This document shows, in pieces, positions 8,305-16,568 of a DNA stretch of 64,000 nucleotides. The position numbers and the translations under genes are program-made. Origin of the DNA: Roseateles_E cavernae (GTDB lineage Bacteria; Pseudomonadota; Gammaproteobacteria; Burkholderiales; Burkholderiaceae_C). Every line of letters starts with the position of its first letter. Position 1 is the stretch's first letter. The notes under the pieces are model-generated. The model searched no databases, had not been told where the DNA came from, and saw nothing but the letters and a program-made list of their open reading frames with translations. The DNA lies in contig NZ_JBDPLH010000001.1 in NCBI RefSeq assembly GCF_040187885.1, forward strand, positions 310,001 to 374,000, written 5' to 3'.

Positions 8305-8814
8305 ATGCCCCGTCCTTCATCGCCCACCCTCTGGCTGACCGCACTGCTGGTCGCGCTGGCCGGCTGCGCCACGCTGGCGCGCGATGCCCGCCTGCAGCCC
8401 GGCATCAGTACGGCCGAGAACGTGCAGGCCATCCATGGCCGGCCGGTGCAGGTCTGGCAGGACGCCGATGGCGGCCGCACGCTGGAGTATTCGAGCCAGC
8501 CCTTCGGCAACACCTGCTTCATGGTCAAGCTCGACGCGGCCGGCAAGCTGGTCGGCGTGCGCGACACCCTGCTTGAGGCCAGCCGCTTCAGCATCACGCC
8601 CGGCATGAGCGAGGAGCAGGTCAGCCGCCTGCTGGGCCGCGAGCGCACGCGGGTGTTCTTCCGCTTCAGCGGCGAGGATGTCTGGGACTGGAATGTGCAG
8701 CCCGAGCAGGGCGGCTATCTGCTGCGCTTCAATGTGCACTTCAAGCACGGCCGGGTGCTCCGGCTGAGCCAGAGCACGGTATTCCCGAGCGACCGTTTTC
8801 CCGATCTGGACTGA
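8305..8814 (+). CDS. Lipoprotein with two BamE/OmlA-like repeats
   Basis: A 169-residue predicted outer-membrane lipoprotein. The start at 8305 gives a compact type II signal with lipobox LVALAGC. The mature part reads as two copies of a BamE-like fold. Copy one begins LQPGISTAENVQAIHGRPVQ and ends VKLDAAGKLVGVRDTL. Copy two begins ITPGMSEEQVSRLLGRERTR and ends VHFKHGRVLRLSQS. Each has the pattern PGxSxxxVxxxxGR, a central aromatic strand, and a final strand with a K/G turn. BamE itself is shorter and has one such unit, so this is more likely a paralogous periplasmic lipoprotein than the Bam subunit. Function is unknown. Confidence 0.75.
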   Translation: MPRPSSPTLWLTALLVALAGCATLARDARLQPGISTAENVQAIHGRPVQVWQDADGGRTLEYSSQPFGNTCFMVKLDAAGKLVGVRDTLLEASRFSITPGMSEEQVSRLLGRERTRVFFRFSGEDVWDWNVQPEQGGYLLRFNVHFKHGRVLRLSQSTVFPSDRFPDLD

Positions 8815-8819
8815 GCCGC

Positions 8820-8840
8820 TGCTGACACGACTTGTCAGCA
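8820..8840. promoter_or_regulatory. Palindromic operator candidate, copy 1
   Basis: TGCTGACA-CGACT-TGTCAGCA; the arms extend one GC pair further each way (8818-8842). It lies 50 bases before the alpha/beta hydrolase start at 8890. The same 8-bp arms with a 5-base centre recur at 42108-42128 before a VOC gene, and a variant is at 49416-49437 beside a WYL regulator gene. Nine bases after the right arm is TAGCAT, a possible -10 element at the same offset as CAAGAT in copy 2. It could also act as a terminator for the preceding lipoprotein gene, but there is no T run. Confidence 0.6.
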
Positions 8841-8889
8841 GCGCCTTCGTAGCATGCAGGCACTCATCACAACAGCATCAGGAGGCCGC

Positions 8890-9639
8890 ATGTCACCCAC
8901 CACCACCGTCTTGCTGCATGGTGCCGGCACCGGCCCCTGGGTCTGGGACGACGTCATCCAGCGGATGAAGACGCCCGTGCTGGCGCTGGAAGTGCCGGGG
9001 CGGCAGCCGGGGGTCACGCCCGGCGCCTGCGCCGAGGCGCTGGTGGCCGAGCTGGACCGGCGCGGCGTCGGCGCGGTCGTGCTGGTGGTGCATTCGCTGG
9101 CCGGCGTGCTGGTGCCGGATCTGGCCGAGCGGCTCGGCACGCGGCTGCGCCACTGCGTCTATCTGGCCGCTGTCGTGCCGCCGCCGGGTGGTGCCTTCGT
9201 CGACGCGCTGGGCCTGGCGCAACGGCTGCTGCTGCGCCTGCTGTTCGCCCTCAAGCCGCGCGGCCTGAAGCCCGGCGCGGCCATGATCCGCCAGGAGCTG
9301 TGCAACGACCTGGAGCCCAGCCTGGCCGAGCTGGTGATCTCGCGCTACGCGGCCGAGTTTCCCGGCCTCTATCTGGCGCCGACCGCCGCCGCACCGGCGC
9401 CCGGCGGCGCCAGCTATATCAAGCTGCTGAAGGACCAGAGCCTGCCGCCGGCGCTGCAGGACCGCATGGTGGCCCGGCTGCGCCAGCCACGCCTGGACAC
9501 GCTGGACGCCGGCCATCTGGTCATGCTGTCGGCGCCGCAGGCGCTGGCCCGCAAGCTCGACCAGCTGGTGGCACGCTTTCCGCCGCCCTGGCCGGAGCGC
9601 GGCAGCATGCCGGCGCTACGGCGCGTCATGGCCGGCTGA
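8890..9639 (+). CDS. Alpha/beta hydrolase
   Basis: A 249-residue cytoplasmic alpha/beta hydrolase. The start at 8890 is set by AGGAGG five bases upstream; an in-frame ATG at 8854 lies too close to the upstream palindrome. The oxyanion-hole motif LLHGAGTGPWVW is at the N-terminus, the nucleophile is Ser69 in VVHSLAGV, and the likely catalytic His is in LDAGHLVML near residue 215. The fold and length fit the esterase/lactonase-like hydrolases (AB hydrolase 6 group). Substrate is not inferable. A palindrome in the promoter region links it to two other loci in the window. Confidence 0.82.
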   Translation: MSPTTTVLLHGAGTGPWVWDDVIQRMKTPVLALEVPGRQPGVTPGACAEALVAELDRRGVGAVVLVVHSLAGVLVPDLAERLGTRLRHCVYLAAVVPPPGGAFVDALGLAQRLLLRLLFALKPRGLKPGAAMIRQELCNDLEPSLAELVISRYAAEFPGLYLAPTAAAPAPGGASYIKLLKDQSLPPALQDRMVARLRQPRLDTLDAGHLVMLSAPQALARKLDQLVARFPPPWPERGSMPALRRVMAG

Positions 9640-9650
9640 GCCGGCCGGCG

Positions 9651-10631
9651 TCAGCTGCTGCCGGCGCTGCAGGACGCCAGCACAAAAGGCAGCTCGCGCC
9701 ATTTGGCCTCGCCCTCGCTGCAGCCCGGCTTGCAGGCGCAGGACTTGGCCTTCAGCATCGCGTTGAGCTGGGCGCTTTCCTTGGGCGCCAGGCGCGGCAG
9801 CTTGGCCGTCAGCAGCAGCTGCATCGCGGCGGCCGGGGTGGCCGCATCGGGCGCCGGCACCGGGCCCAGCAGGGTCTGTATGGTCTGGGCCTCGGCCAGC
9901 GCCACCGCCGGCTTGGCGCCGCTGCGCAGCTTGCGCAGATAGCTCAGGCCCACTTCCATCGCCGCATAGCCGCGCGCGGCGGCCACCGTGAAGGGCGTGC
10001 GGAAGGCGGCGGTGTAGAGGCCCTCGACCTGGGTCCAGCGCGCCTGATCGATGACCAGGGTCGGGCACAGCACGGCATCGAACTTCTCCGAGCCGGCGGC
10101 CTCGAAGTCCATCCAGCAGCTGCTGCTGGCCGAGACCCGCAGCCCGGTCTCGCGGCGCAGCGTCGCGGCCACGCTCTCGCCGACGCGCGGGCCCACCCGG
10201 CCGAGCTGCAGCACATGGGCATCGAGCAGGTAGCGCTCGGCATTGCTGGACACCAGCGGGACTCCGGCCGTCTTCAGCAAGGCCGGCACGCCACCCAGCA
10301 CGCACCAGCCCCCCAGCACCACATCGACCTTGGCCTCGACCAGCTGCTTGGCCGCCGCCTCGGCGCGCCGGTAGTCGCAGCCGCTGTCCTGCACCAGCAG
10401 GGTCGGCACCGGCTGGATCGACGAGGTCTTCAGCGCCAGCAACATGCCTTTGTGGATCTCCTCGCCCTGGGCCGTGCTGGGCCAGCTCTTGGGCACGATG
10501 GCGCCGATGGTGGGCGACGCGGCCTGGGCCGCCGCACACAGCCCCCAGCCCAGCGCGGCGGCGGCCAGGCCCCGCAGGCCCTGAAAGCCCAATAGGCCGC
10601 CGACTCTTCTTTTCTCGCTCTTGTGGCTCAT
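9651..10631 (-). CDS. Periplasmic solute-binding protein, LivK-like (type 1 fold), orphan
   Basis: A 326-residue exported protein. The start at 10631 has GGGGA seven bases upstream; an ATG at 10637 is possible. A Sec signal (LAAAALGWGLCAAAQAAS) is followed by a type 1 periplasmic-binding fold resembling branched-chain amino-acid or amide receptors: IGAIVPKSW, GEEIHKGMLLAL, YRRAEAAAKQLVEAKVDVVLGG, GVPLVSSNAERY and FTVAAARGYAAMEVGLSYLRK. No permease or ATPase is adjacent. The C-terminus is cysteine-rich (KSCACKPGC), which suggests disulfides or a redox role. Ligand unknown; it may serve as a sensor or part of an ABC system encoded elsewhere. Confidence 0.72.
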   Translation of the reverse strand: MSHKSEKRRVGGLLGFQGLRGLAAAALGWGLCAAAQAASPTIGAIVPKSWPSTAQGEEIHKGMLLALKTSSIQPVPTLLVQDSGCDYRRAEAAAKQLVEAKVDVVLGGWCVLGGVPALLKTAGVPLVSSNAERYLLDAHVLQLGRVGPRVGESVAATLRRETGLRVSASSSCWMDFEAAGSEKFDAVLCPTLVIDQARWTQVEGLYTAAFRTPFTVAAARGYAAMEVGLSYLRKLRSGAKPAVALAEAQTIQTLLGPVPAPDAATPAAAMQLLLTAKLPRLAPKESAQLNAMLKAKSCACKPGCSEGEAKWRELPFVLASCSAGSS

Positions 10632-10788
10632 TCGCATCCCCCGAGCACCGGACCGCGTCATTGCGGGCCTGGCGGCTGCATCTAGACAGGTGGGCGACGG
10701 TAAGCGAGGCGCCGTATCAACAAGCCTGGGAACTTCCCGCAGTCGGGGCCCGCCACAGTGCGGTACTGCACGGAAGGGCCGTCCATGC

Positions 10789-11490
10789 TCACTGATGGCG
10801 CAGGCAGTCTTCCAGCTTCAGCCCGGTCATCCGGTGGATGCCCTTGGCCAGATAGAACAGCACGCCCATGGTCAGCAGCATCGAGGGGATCGCGATCATC
10901 GGCCAGCTCAGCAGATTCATGCGACCCAGCTCGGCGTTGAAGGCCTCGGTGCCGGCCGGGCTGGTGACCAGCCAGCGCGCCAGCACATAGTTCATCACGC
11001 TGGAGAAGGCGAAGCTGCCGGCCAGCATCAGCGTGCCCAGGCGCAGCCGGCGCTCGAAGGCGGCGCTCTGGCCGCGCTCGGCCAGCGCGGCCTCGATGCG
11101 CGGCACATCCATCATGCTCGGGTTGAACACCAGCAGGCGGACCAGCGGGCGCTTGCTCAGCACCGACAGCAGGATGGCCAGGCCGATCACGCCGGGCACC
11201 GCCGCCTCCTTGATGGCCAGCCAGCGCGTGTCCAGCGCCAGCAGGCCGATGCCGCCGGTCAGCAGGGTGCTGAACACGCCCAGCGCCGCCATCCAGCTGA
11301 AGCGCCGTTCGCGCAGCGCGGTCCAGGCCGCCCAGACCAGCGGAAAGGCCAGCGCCAGCACCAGCGCGCGGGCCGAGCCCAGGCGCTCGGGGCTGCTGAG
11401 CTGCATCAGCACCAGCGAGGGTGCCAGTATCGTGACCAGCAGCTCGGTCAGGGTCTGGGTGCTGGAAGGACGGGGCGAAGCATCGGACAT
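10789..11490 (-). CDS. VC0807-family multi-spanning membrane protein
   Basis: A 233-residue membrane protein with about six hydrophobic segments, among them LLVTILAPSLVLMQL, LVLALAFPLVWAAWTAL, ALGVFSTLLTGGIGLLAL, VPGVIGLAILLSVLS, MLAGSFAFSSVMNYVLARWLV and IAIPSMLLTMGVLFYLAKGI. The pattern PLVRLLVFNP followed by a MNYVLAR helix matches the VC0807 family, which is of unknown function and distantly resembles septation protein A. It is divergent from the RDD/ClpP-like fusion gene at 11651. Confidence 0.72.
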   Translation of the reverse strand: MSDASPRPSSTQTLTELLVTILAPSLVLMQLSSPERLGSARALVLALAFPLVWAAWTALRERRFSWMAALGVFSTLLTGGIGLLALDTRWLAIKEAAVPGVIGLAILLSVLSKRPLVRLLVFNPSMMDVPRIEAALAERGQSAAFERRLRLGTLMLAGSFAFSSVMNYVLARWLVTSPAGTEAFNAELGRMNLLSWPMIAIPSMLLTMGVLFYLAKGIHRMTGLKLEDCLRHQ

Positions 11491-11650
11491 CGAGAAGGCA
11501 GGCTCAAAACGGCAATAACGCCACGTCGAACTGTACGCGCACCGCCACTCCCCCCTTGTTCGTCGGGAATGCGTGACAAATCACGCCGTCAGCGCCGCCG
11601 TCGCGGCAAAGCGGCGCGCTAGAGTCACGGCCACACCCTGGGAGCACAGC

Positions 11651-13720
11651 GTGGCCACGACCACCGATCACGAGAATCCGTTCGCCTCGCCCTTGACGAT
11701 GGTGCAAAAACCCGCGCAAGAGCTGCCTCCGGGGTTCAAGCCGCCGCCCAGCCGCAAGCCGCGCCCGAGCGCGCCGCCGCCGCAACCGGCCACCTTGGGC
11801 CGGCGCGCGCTGGCCCTGCTGGTCGACGCGCTGGCGCTGATGGGCCTGAGCGCGCCGCTGCTGTGGCTGGCCTACCGCGAGGGCTTTGTCGGCCGGCTCG
11901 ACGATGTGCGCCCGGCCAGTCTGCTGATCAACTGGGCGCTGCCGGCGCTGTACTTCATCGGCTTCTGGGCCTGGCAGGGCACGACGCCGGGCAAGCTGCT
12001 GGCCGGATTGCTGGTGATCGATGCGCGCAGCGGCGCGCGGCCCACACCGGGCCGTTGCGCGCTGCGCTGGCTCGGCTATCTGCTGTCGGCCCTGCCGCTG
12101 GGCCTGGGTTTTGCCTGGGCCGCACTGGACGGCGAGCGCCGCTGCTGGCACGACCGCCTGGCCGGCACCCGGGTGGTGCTGCGCCGCCCGCGCAGCGAGG
12201 CCGATTCGGGCAGCGGCTATCTCGCGGCCCACTGGCAGGGCGAGCACAGCCTGGCGCGCAGCTTCTGGATCAACAATGTGCTGCTGTCGCTGCCGATCGG
12301 CTTGGCGCTGACCGGGTTGATGACCTGGATCAGCCTGAAGGGCGAGGCCTTGCAGGCCGGCAGCATCGCGATGCTGATCGGCTGGCCGCTGATCCTGGCC
12401 TTCGATACCTGGGCCATCGTCGGCGCCTGGCGCGCCGCCCATGCCTACCGTCGCATCGACGGCTCCGCCCTGTGGGCCAATCTGGCCCGGCTGAGTCTGG
12501 CGCTGAGCGCCTTGCAGATGGTGGTGTCGACGCTGTTCGGCTTCCTGCCCCAGGCCGGCGAGTACTGGCAGATGGCGCGCGGCAGCGATCCGATCGGCCA
12601 GGCCACGTTCAAGCTCTCGGCCGATGGCCGCACCTTGCGGCTGGACGGGCCCATCGGCATGGGCGACGCGACCCGGCTGCAGAAGCTGCTGGCTGGCACG
12701 GCCCAGCCGGTGCGGCTGTTCGAGCTGGCCTCGCCGGGCGGGCGCGTCTACGAGGCCGAGCGCATGGTCGAGCAGGTGCGCAAGACCGGTGCGGCCACCC
12801 GCGCGGTGGGTGGCTGCGAAAGCGCCTGCACCCTGGTCTTTCTGGCCGGCCAGCAGCGCCAGCTGATGCCCGGCGCGCGCCTGGGTTTTCACCGTGCCTC
12901 CAGTGGCAGCTACAACCCGGTGTTCGATGAGGTGGCCAACCAGGAGCTGGCCGCCACCTACCGCGAGATGGGCCTGCCCGAGCCGCTGATCCAGCGCACG
13001 CTGCGCACGCCGGCCGACAGCATGTGGTATCCGGCCAGCGAGGAGCTGATCCTGCATGCGCTGATCGAGGCGCCGCCGCAGACCCTGGATGTGGTGCTGC
13101 CCTCGGACCCGGCCGCCAGCACCGAGCAGGACTATCGGGACGCACTGGGCGCCAACCCGGCCTGGCATCTGCTGGGCGCGCGCTACCCCGAGCTGCTGCC
13201 GGCCGCGGCAGCCCGCATGCGCGCCGCCCATCTGGCCCAGCCGGGCGATGCCGACGCGCCGCAGAATGCCGCGCTGCGGGTGCTGGCCGAGCGCTTGCCG
13301 GGGCTGCTGCTGGAGGTGTCGCCCGAGCTGCGGCGCCGCTATCTGGCCGTGTTGAAGGCCCAGCTGCGCACCGCCCGCGCGGCCGGCCCGGCCATCTGCC
13401 AGGCCCTGCTGGGCGGCCAGCTGGAGCTGCGCCGCGCGATGCCCGCCGAGCTGCGGGCCCAGGAGACCCGCTGGCTGGGCGCGGCCGCCGAGGCAGCGGC
13501 GCCGCGCTGGCTGCCCAAGGCCCCCAGCGCGCTGGAGCTGGAGGTGGTGCGTCGCACCTTGGGCGGCCATGCACCGGGCCTGCTCAGCCGGGTCTGGGTC
13601 GAGGATGGCGGCGCTCGCACCCCGTCCTGCGACGCGGTGCTGCGCACGCTGGACCAGGCTGCGGCGCTGCCAGTGGCGCAGCGCGAGCTAGCCGAGCGGC
13701 TGCTGCTGCAGCGGCTCTGA
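11651..13720 (+). CDS. RDD membrane domain fused to a ClpP/COG3904-like protease-fold domain
   Basis: A 689-residue protein. The GTG at 11651 is chosen because GGAG lies about six bases before it. After a proline-rich cytoplasmic tail comes an RDD domain (about residues 50-190: LGRRALALLVDALALMG, GTTPGKLLAGLLVID, RCWHDRLAGTRVVL). A second block of three to four helices follows (about 210-320), then a soluble domain (about 325-480) with the COG3904/ClpP-like core FELASPGGRVYEAERMVEQV, GGCESACTLVFLAG and LGFHRASSG. Ser391 (in ESACT) and His414 (in GFHR) are the likely nucleophile and base. A helical C-terminal domain of unknown function completes it. RDD proteins are small membrane units of debated transport role; joining one to a serine-protease-fold domain is unusual. 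Confidence 0.78.
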   Translation: MATTTDHENPFASPLTMVQKPAQELPPGFKPPPSRKPRPSAPPPQPATLGRRALALLVDALALMGLSAPLLWLAYREGFVGRLDDVRPASLLINWALPALYFIGFWAWQGTTPGKLLAGLLVIDARSGARPTPGRCALRWLGYLLSALPLGLGFAWAALDGERRCWHDRLAGTRVVLRRPRSEADSGSGYLAAHWQGEHSLARSFWINNVLLSLPIGLALTGLMTWISLKGEALQAGSIAMLIGWPLILAFDTWAIVGAWRAAHAYRRIDGSALWANLARLSLALSALQMVVSTLFGFLPQAGEYWQMARGSDPIGQATFKLSADGRTLRLDGPIGMGDATRLQKLLAGTAQPVRLFELASPGGRVYEAERMVEQVRKTGAATRAVGGCESACTLVFLAGQQRQLMPGARLGFHRASSGSYNPVFDEVANQELAATYREMGLPEPLIQRTLRTPADSMWYPASEELILHALIEAPPQTLDVVLPSDPAASTEQDYRDALGANPAWHLLGARYPELLPAAAARMRAAHLAQPGDADAPQNAALRVLAERLPGLLLEVSPELRRRYLAVLKAQLRTARAAGPAICQALLGGQLELRRAMPAELRAQETRWLGAAAEAAAPRWLPKAPSALELEVVRRTLGGHAPGLLSRVWVEDGGARTPSCDAVLRTLDQAAALPVAQRELAERLLLQRL

Positions 13721-13721
13721 T

Positions 13722-14690
13722 TCAGTCCTCGAAGCGCACCGTGTGCTGGCGGGCCCGGTTGACGCTCAGCCGGGTCACATCGGGCCGGCTGTAATGGCCG
13801 GCCAGATCGAGGTTCTGGCGCTCCTCGCGCACCCGGCCATGATCGATCTCGGCGCAGAACAGGCCCTCGACACCGATCTGCGGCGCTATCACCCAGCTGC
13901 CGTCCGGCGCGGCCAGCGCCGAGCCGCCGTTGGCGAAGAAGGGCTTGTCGGCCGCCAGCATCTGGTCGCGGAATTGCGTGCCCTCGGGAATGTCCTGGGG
14001 CCGCATCAGACCTGATACCGCGATCACATAGGAGCGGCTTTCCTGGGCGATGAAGCGGGTCAGGTCCTGGGTGTTGTGCAAGCCGCCGGGCCAGACCGAG
14101 ACATGCAGATCCTCGCCCTGGCCGTACAGCGCCGAGCGCGCCAGCGGCAGCCAGTTCTCGTAGCAGTTCAGGCCGCCCACCTTGAAGGCGCCCAGATCGT
14201 GCACCACCAGGCCATGGCCGTCGCCGGCCGCCCAGACCAGGCGCTCCTCATAGGTCGGCTGCAGCTTGCGGTGTACCGAGCGGATCGCGCCGCCCTGGTC
14301 GATATAGACCAGCGTGCAGTAGAGGCTGTGGCCGCCGCGATCGGGTGCGCGCTCCATCACGCCCAGATAGCAGGCCATGCGGTGCTGGCGGCACAGGCCG
14401 GCGACGCTGTCGAGGTCGCCGCGCTCGATCACGACGCCCTGGTCCAGGTAATGGCTGTACATGGTCTTCTGCGCGGCGCTGTTGAAGCGCGCGCCGTCGG
14501 TCAGCTCGACCCAGAAGGGATAGCCCGGCACCAGGGCCTCGCCGAACGCCACCAGCTGGCATTGCTGCGCGGCGGCCTCGGCCAGCCAGGCGGCCACCTT
14601 GTCCAGGGTTCCGGCCCGGTCCAGCCAGACCGGCGCCATCTGCACCAGGCCGACCTTGAGCAGGTCGGCGGATCTTGTTGCGCTGTTCAT
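13722..14690 (-). CDS. Carbon-nitrogen hydrolase, nitrilase-type
   Basis: A 322-residue cytoplasmic enzyme of the nitrilase superfamily. The start at 14690 (MNSATRS) is preferred because homologous sequence begins a few residues before LKVGLVQMAP. The catalytic triad is visible as Glu51 (AFGEALVPGYPFW), Lys142 (HRKLQPTYEERLVW) and Cys176 (GGLNCYENWLPLAR). The CYENW context after Cys is that of true nitrilases, which convert R-CN to the acid and ammonia, rather than of amidases such as beta-ureidopropionase. Downstream motifs VWPGG and DFA-like spacing are consistent. Its stop is one base from that of the convergent RDD-fusion gene. No aldoxime or nitrile pathway genes are nearby. Confidence 0.88.
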   Translation of the reverse strand: MNSATRSADLLKVGLVQMAPVWLDRAGTLDKVAAWLAEAAAQQCQLVAFGEALVPGYPFWVELTDGARFNSAAQKTMYSHYLDQGVVIERGDLDSVAGLCRQHRMACYLGVMERAPDRGGHSLYCTLVYIDQGGAIRSVHRKLQPTYEERLVWAAGDGHGLVVHDLGAFKVGGLNCYENWLPLARSALYGQGEDLHVSVWPGGLHNTQDLTRFIAQESRSYVIAVSGLMRPQDIPEGTQFRDQMLAADKPFFANGGSALAAPDGSWVIAPQIGVEGLFCAEIDHGRVREERQNLDLAGHYSRPDVTRLSVNRARQHTVRFED

Positions 14691-14727
14691 GCTCTGCGTA
14701 GCTCCCGGTTTCGTTATTGGTTGACGA

Positions 14728-15195
14728 TCATGGCGACTCGGACTCGGCCTGCACCCGCAGCCGCGCGTTGACGTAAGCGCCCTGCGGCACATGCAGCAGA
14801 TCGGCGATGCGCCACAGCACATGGCGCTCGTGCGCGCTCAGATGGCCGTCGGCATAGGCGACGCGCCACATATGCTCGACCATGCGCAGCTTCTGCGGCA
14901 TCTCGAAGCGCTCGTTGATGCGCGAGGTGAAGCCGAACAGATCGGTGGCGTCCTTGGCCGTGGCCTCGGCCAGCTCGGCCAGCCGGGCCGCCTCGTCGGC
15001 ATCGAGCGCGAACTTGTCGCGCAGCGCCGCCAGCACCGCCGCGCGCTCGCCGGCATGAAAGCTCGGGTCGGCACGCATCACCTCGACCAGCATCACCGCG
15101 GTGGCCAGCTGCAGCGCATGCTCCGTGGCGGCCGGATCTGCATTGGCTGTCGGCGGCAGCAGGCTGTCGAACAGGTCTTTGAGGGTTTTCAGCAT
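14728..15195 (-). CDS. TerB-family (tellurite-resistance-B-like) protein
   Basis: A 155-residue cytoplasmic helical protein. The start is at 15195 (MLKTLKDLFD) or 12 bases upstream at 15207. The repeated acidic-helix pattern ALQLATAVMLVEVMRADPSF, HAGERAAVLAALRDKF and WRVAYADGHLSAHERHVLWRIADLL is the TerB fold, in which conserved acidic residues (MRADPSF, YADGHLSAHE) can bind metal. No other ter genes are near, so a tellurite role is not implied. The next gene on this strand is the nitrilase, 38 bases downstream; the two may be cotranscribed. Confidence 0.8.
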   Translation of the reverse strand: MLKTLKDLFDSLLPPTANADPAATEHALQLATAVMLVEVMRADPSFHAGERAAVLAALRDKFALDADEAARLAELAEATAKDATDLFGFTSRINERFEMPQKLRMVEHMWRVAYADGHLSAHERHVLWRIADLLHVPQGAYVNARLRVQAESESP

Positions 15196-15353
15196 GGGCC
15201 GGATCATGGCATGGCGGCAGCTGGCAGTGCTGAGCGCCGCCAGCTGCCTGGTGATCGGCCAGCCTGGCGCCTGCCCCCTGAACAGGACGCAAGGCGGCCC
15301 CGGAATGCTGGCGGCAGTTTGCCAAAATTTGCCAAGCTGACTATGCTCCGGTC

Positions 15354-15599
15354 ATGAGCACGATGAACATCTCCCTGCCCGACCCGCTCAAGTCCTTTGT
15401 GGACGAGCAGGTCAGCGAGCGCGGCTATGGCAGCAGCAGCGAGTACGTGCGTGAGCTGATCCGCAAGGATCAGGACCGCTTGCAATTGCGGGCGCTGCTG
15501 CTGGAGGGCGCCAGCTCGGCGCCATCCGACACTGCCGCGGACGGCGCCTACTTTGATCGGCTGCGGGAGCGGGCACGCCAGGCAGCCAAGCCCCGTTAG
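15354..15599 (+). CDS. parD: ParD-family antitoxin (ribbon-helix-helix)
   Basis: An 81-residue type II antitoxin. The N-terminus MNISLPDPLKSFVDEQVSE and YGSSSEYVRELIR form the ribbon-helix-helix DNA-binding domain that also represses its own promoter; the C-terminus (AYFDRLRERARQA) would wrap the toxin. It is followed after 13 bases by a ParE-family toxin gene, the usual antitoxin-first order. Proteins of this family are cytoplasmic and are degraded faster than the toxin. Confidence 0.9.
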   Translation: MSTMNISLPDPLKSFVDEQVSERGYGSSSEYVRELIRKDQDRLQLRALLLEGASSAPSDTAADGAYFDRLRERARQAAKPR

Positions 15600-15612
15600 C
15601 CCGCCCGGCCGC

Positions 15613-15951
15613 ATGACAGCCAAGCCCATCATCGCGCGCGCAGCGGCCGAGCGCGATGTCGACGAGGCTTTGAGCCACTATCTGAACGAAGGCGCGGAGT
15701 CCGCCGCGCTCGGTTTTGTCGACGCGCTTGAGCAGGCCTATCGCCACATCGCACGCCACCCGGCCACCGGCTCGCCGCGCTATGCCCATGAGCTGAACCT
15801 GCCCGGGCTGCGCTCATGGCCGCTGACCCGCTATCCCTATCTGGTCTTCTACCTTGAGCGCGCCGACTACATCGATGTGTGGCGGGTGCTGCATGGCAAA
15901 CGGGATGTGCCTGCGTGGATGCAGCCGGCCGATGGCGACGACATCGCCTGA
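15613..15951 (+). CDS. parE: ParE-family toxin (RelE/ParE superfamily)
   Basis: A 112-residue toxin. The start at 15613 follows the antitoxin stop by 13 bases. Features are IIARAAAERDVDEALSHYL, FVDALEQAYRHIARHPATGSPRY and YPYLVFYLERADYIDVWRVLHGKRD. The RYPYLVFY and hydrophobic/H-G-K/R-D tail are standard for ParE proteins, which poison DNA gyrase; the molecular target here is assumed from family. It ends seven bases before a convergent DUF4124-like gene. Confidence 0.9.
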   Translation: MTAKPIIARAAAERDVDEALSHYLNEGAESAALGFVDALEQAYRHIARHPATGSPRYAHELNLPGLRSWPLTRYPYLVFYLERADYIDVWRVLHGKRDVPAWMQPADGDDIA

Positions 15952-15958
15952 CTCGCGA

Positions 15959-16438
15959 CTAGCAGCGCAGATCCTTGAAGGCCTTGCGGGCGCGGAACAA
16001 ATTCACTTCGGCCTGTGCTTTCGCGGACCCGGTGGCGGCGCTCGCCTCGGCGGCCTTGAGCTGCGGCAGTTGCTGATCAAGCTGGCGGCAGGCGCGCTGG
16101 GCCTCGGGGCTGAGCGGCTGACGATGAACCAGCTGATCAAAGCGCTTCTCGTCCATGCGCCCATCCAGCGGCTTGAGCGCCTGCACCAGCTGGCGCCGAT
16201 GCTCGTCGCGCCGCACCTCGGCACCCTTGCGGCTGGCGCCGCTGGACTTGTCCAGGCCCTGGGTCGGCGTGACATCAACCTCCTTGGCACCGACGCAGGG
16301 CTCGTCGGCATAAGTGATCTTGCCCTGATGCTCGCAGCGGTAGACGATGCGGGACTTGTCGAGCGTCTGGGCTTCGACGGTGCAGGCCGCGAATGCCAAG
16401 GCGGGAAGGCAGTACCGAAGCGTCTTGATGGGGAACAT
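15959..16438 (-). CDS. DUF4124-like exported protein
   Basis: A 159-residue secreted protein. The start at 16438 is supported by AAGGAGG nine bases upstream. A signal peptide (LRYCLPALAFAACTVEAQ) precedes the segment IVYRCEHQGKITYADEPCVGAKEVDV. That segment is the DUF4124 signature: a short beta unit with two cysteines and a 'YxC...G...Y.D.PC' pattern, seen in many proteobacterial envelope proteins. The rest is charged and helical with two more cysteines (QRACRQL, DLRC). Function unknown. Confidence 0.75.
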   Translation of the reverse strand: MFPIKTLRYCLPALAFAACTVEAQTLDKSRIVYRCEHQGKITYADEPCVGAKEVDVTPTQGLDKSSGASRKGAEVRRDEHRRQLVQALKPLDGRMDEKRFDQLVHRQPLSPEAQRACRQLDQQLPQLKAAEASAATGSAKAQAEVNLFRARKAFKDLRC

Positions 16439-16568
16439 GGGCGAAGGCCTCCTTGGGTCCGTGTAGAGACGGCTCTTGTTTGCGTGCTTCAACGGATTCT
16501 GCCCGGCCTATATCGAGATGCAATTGCGCCAGAAACGGCAGCACCGGGATGTGTAGCATCCTGTCTCG

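Noticed and set aside
8832..8855. TTGTCA in the palindrome as -35 for TAGCAT
   Set aside because: The spacer would be 12 bases, far from 16-18, so this pair is not a sigma-70 promoter.
11504..13570. Minus-strand open frame of 688 codons opposite the RDD fusion gene
   Set aside because: Composition is typical of an antisense shadow (Gln/Arg/Gly/Ala runs) and no domain is seen; the plus strand has clear membrane and catalytic motifs.
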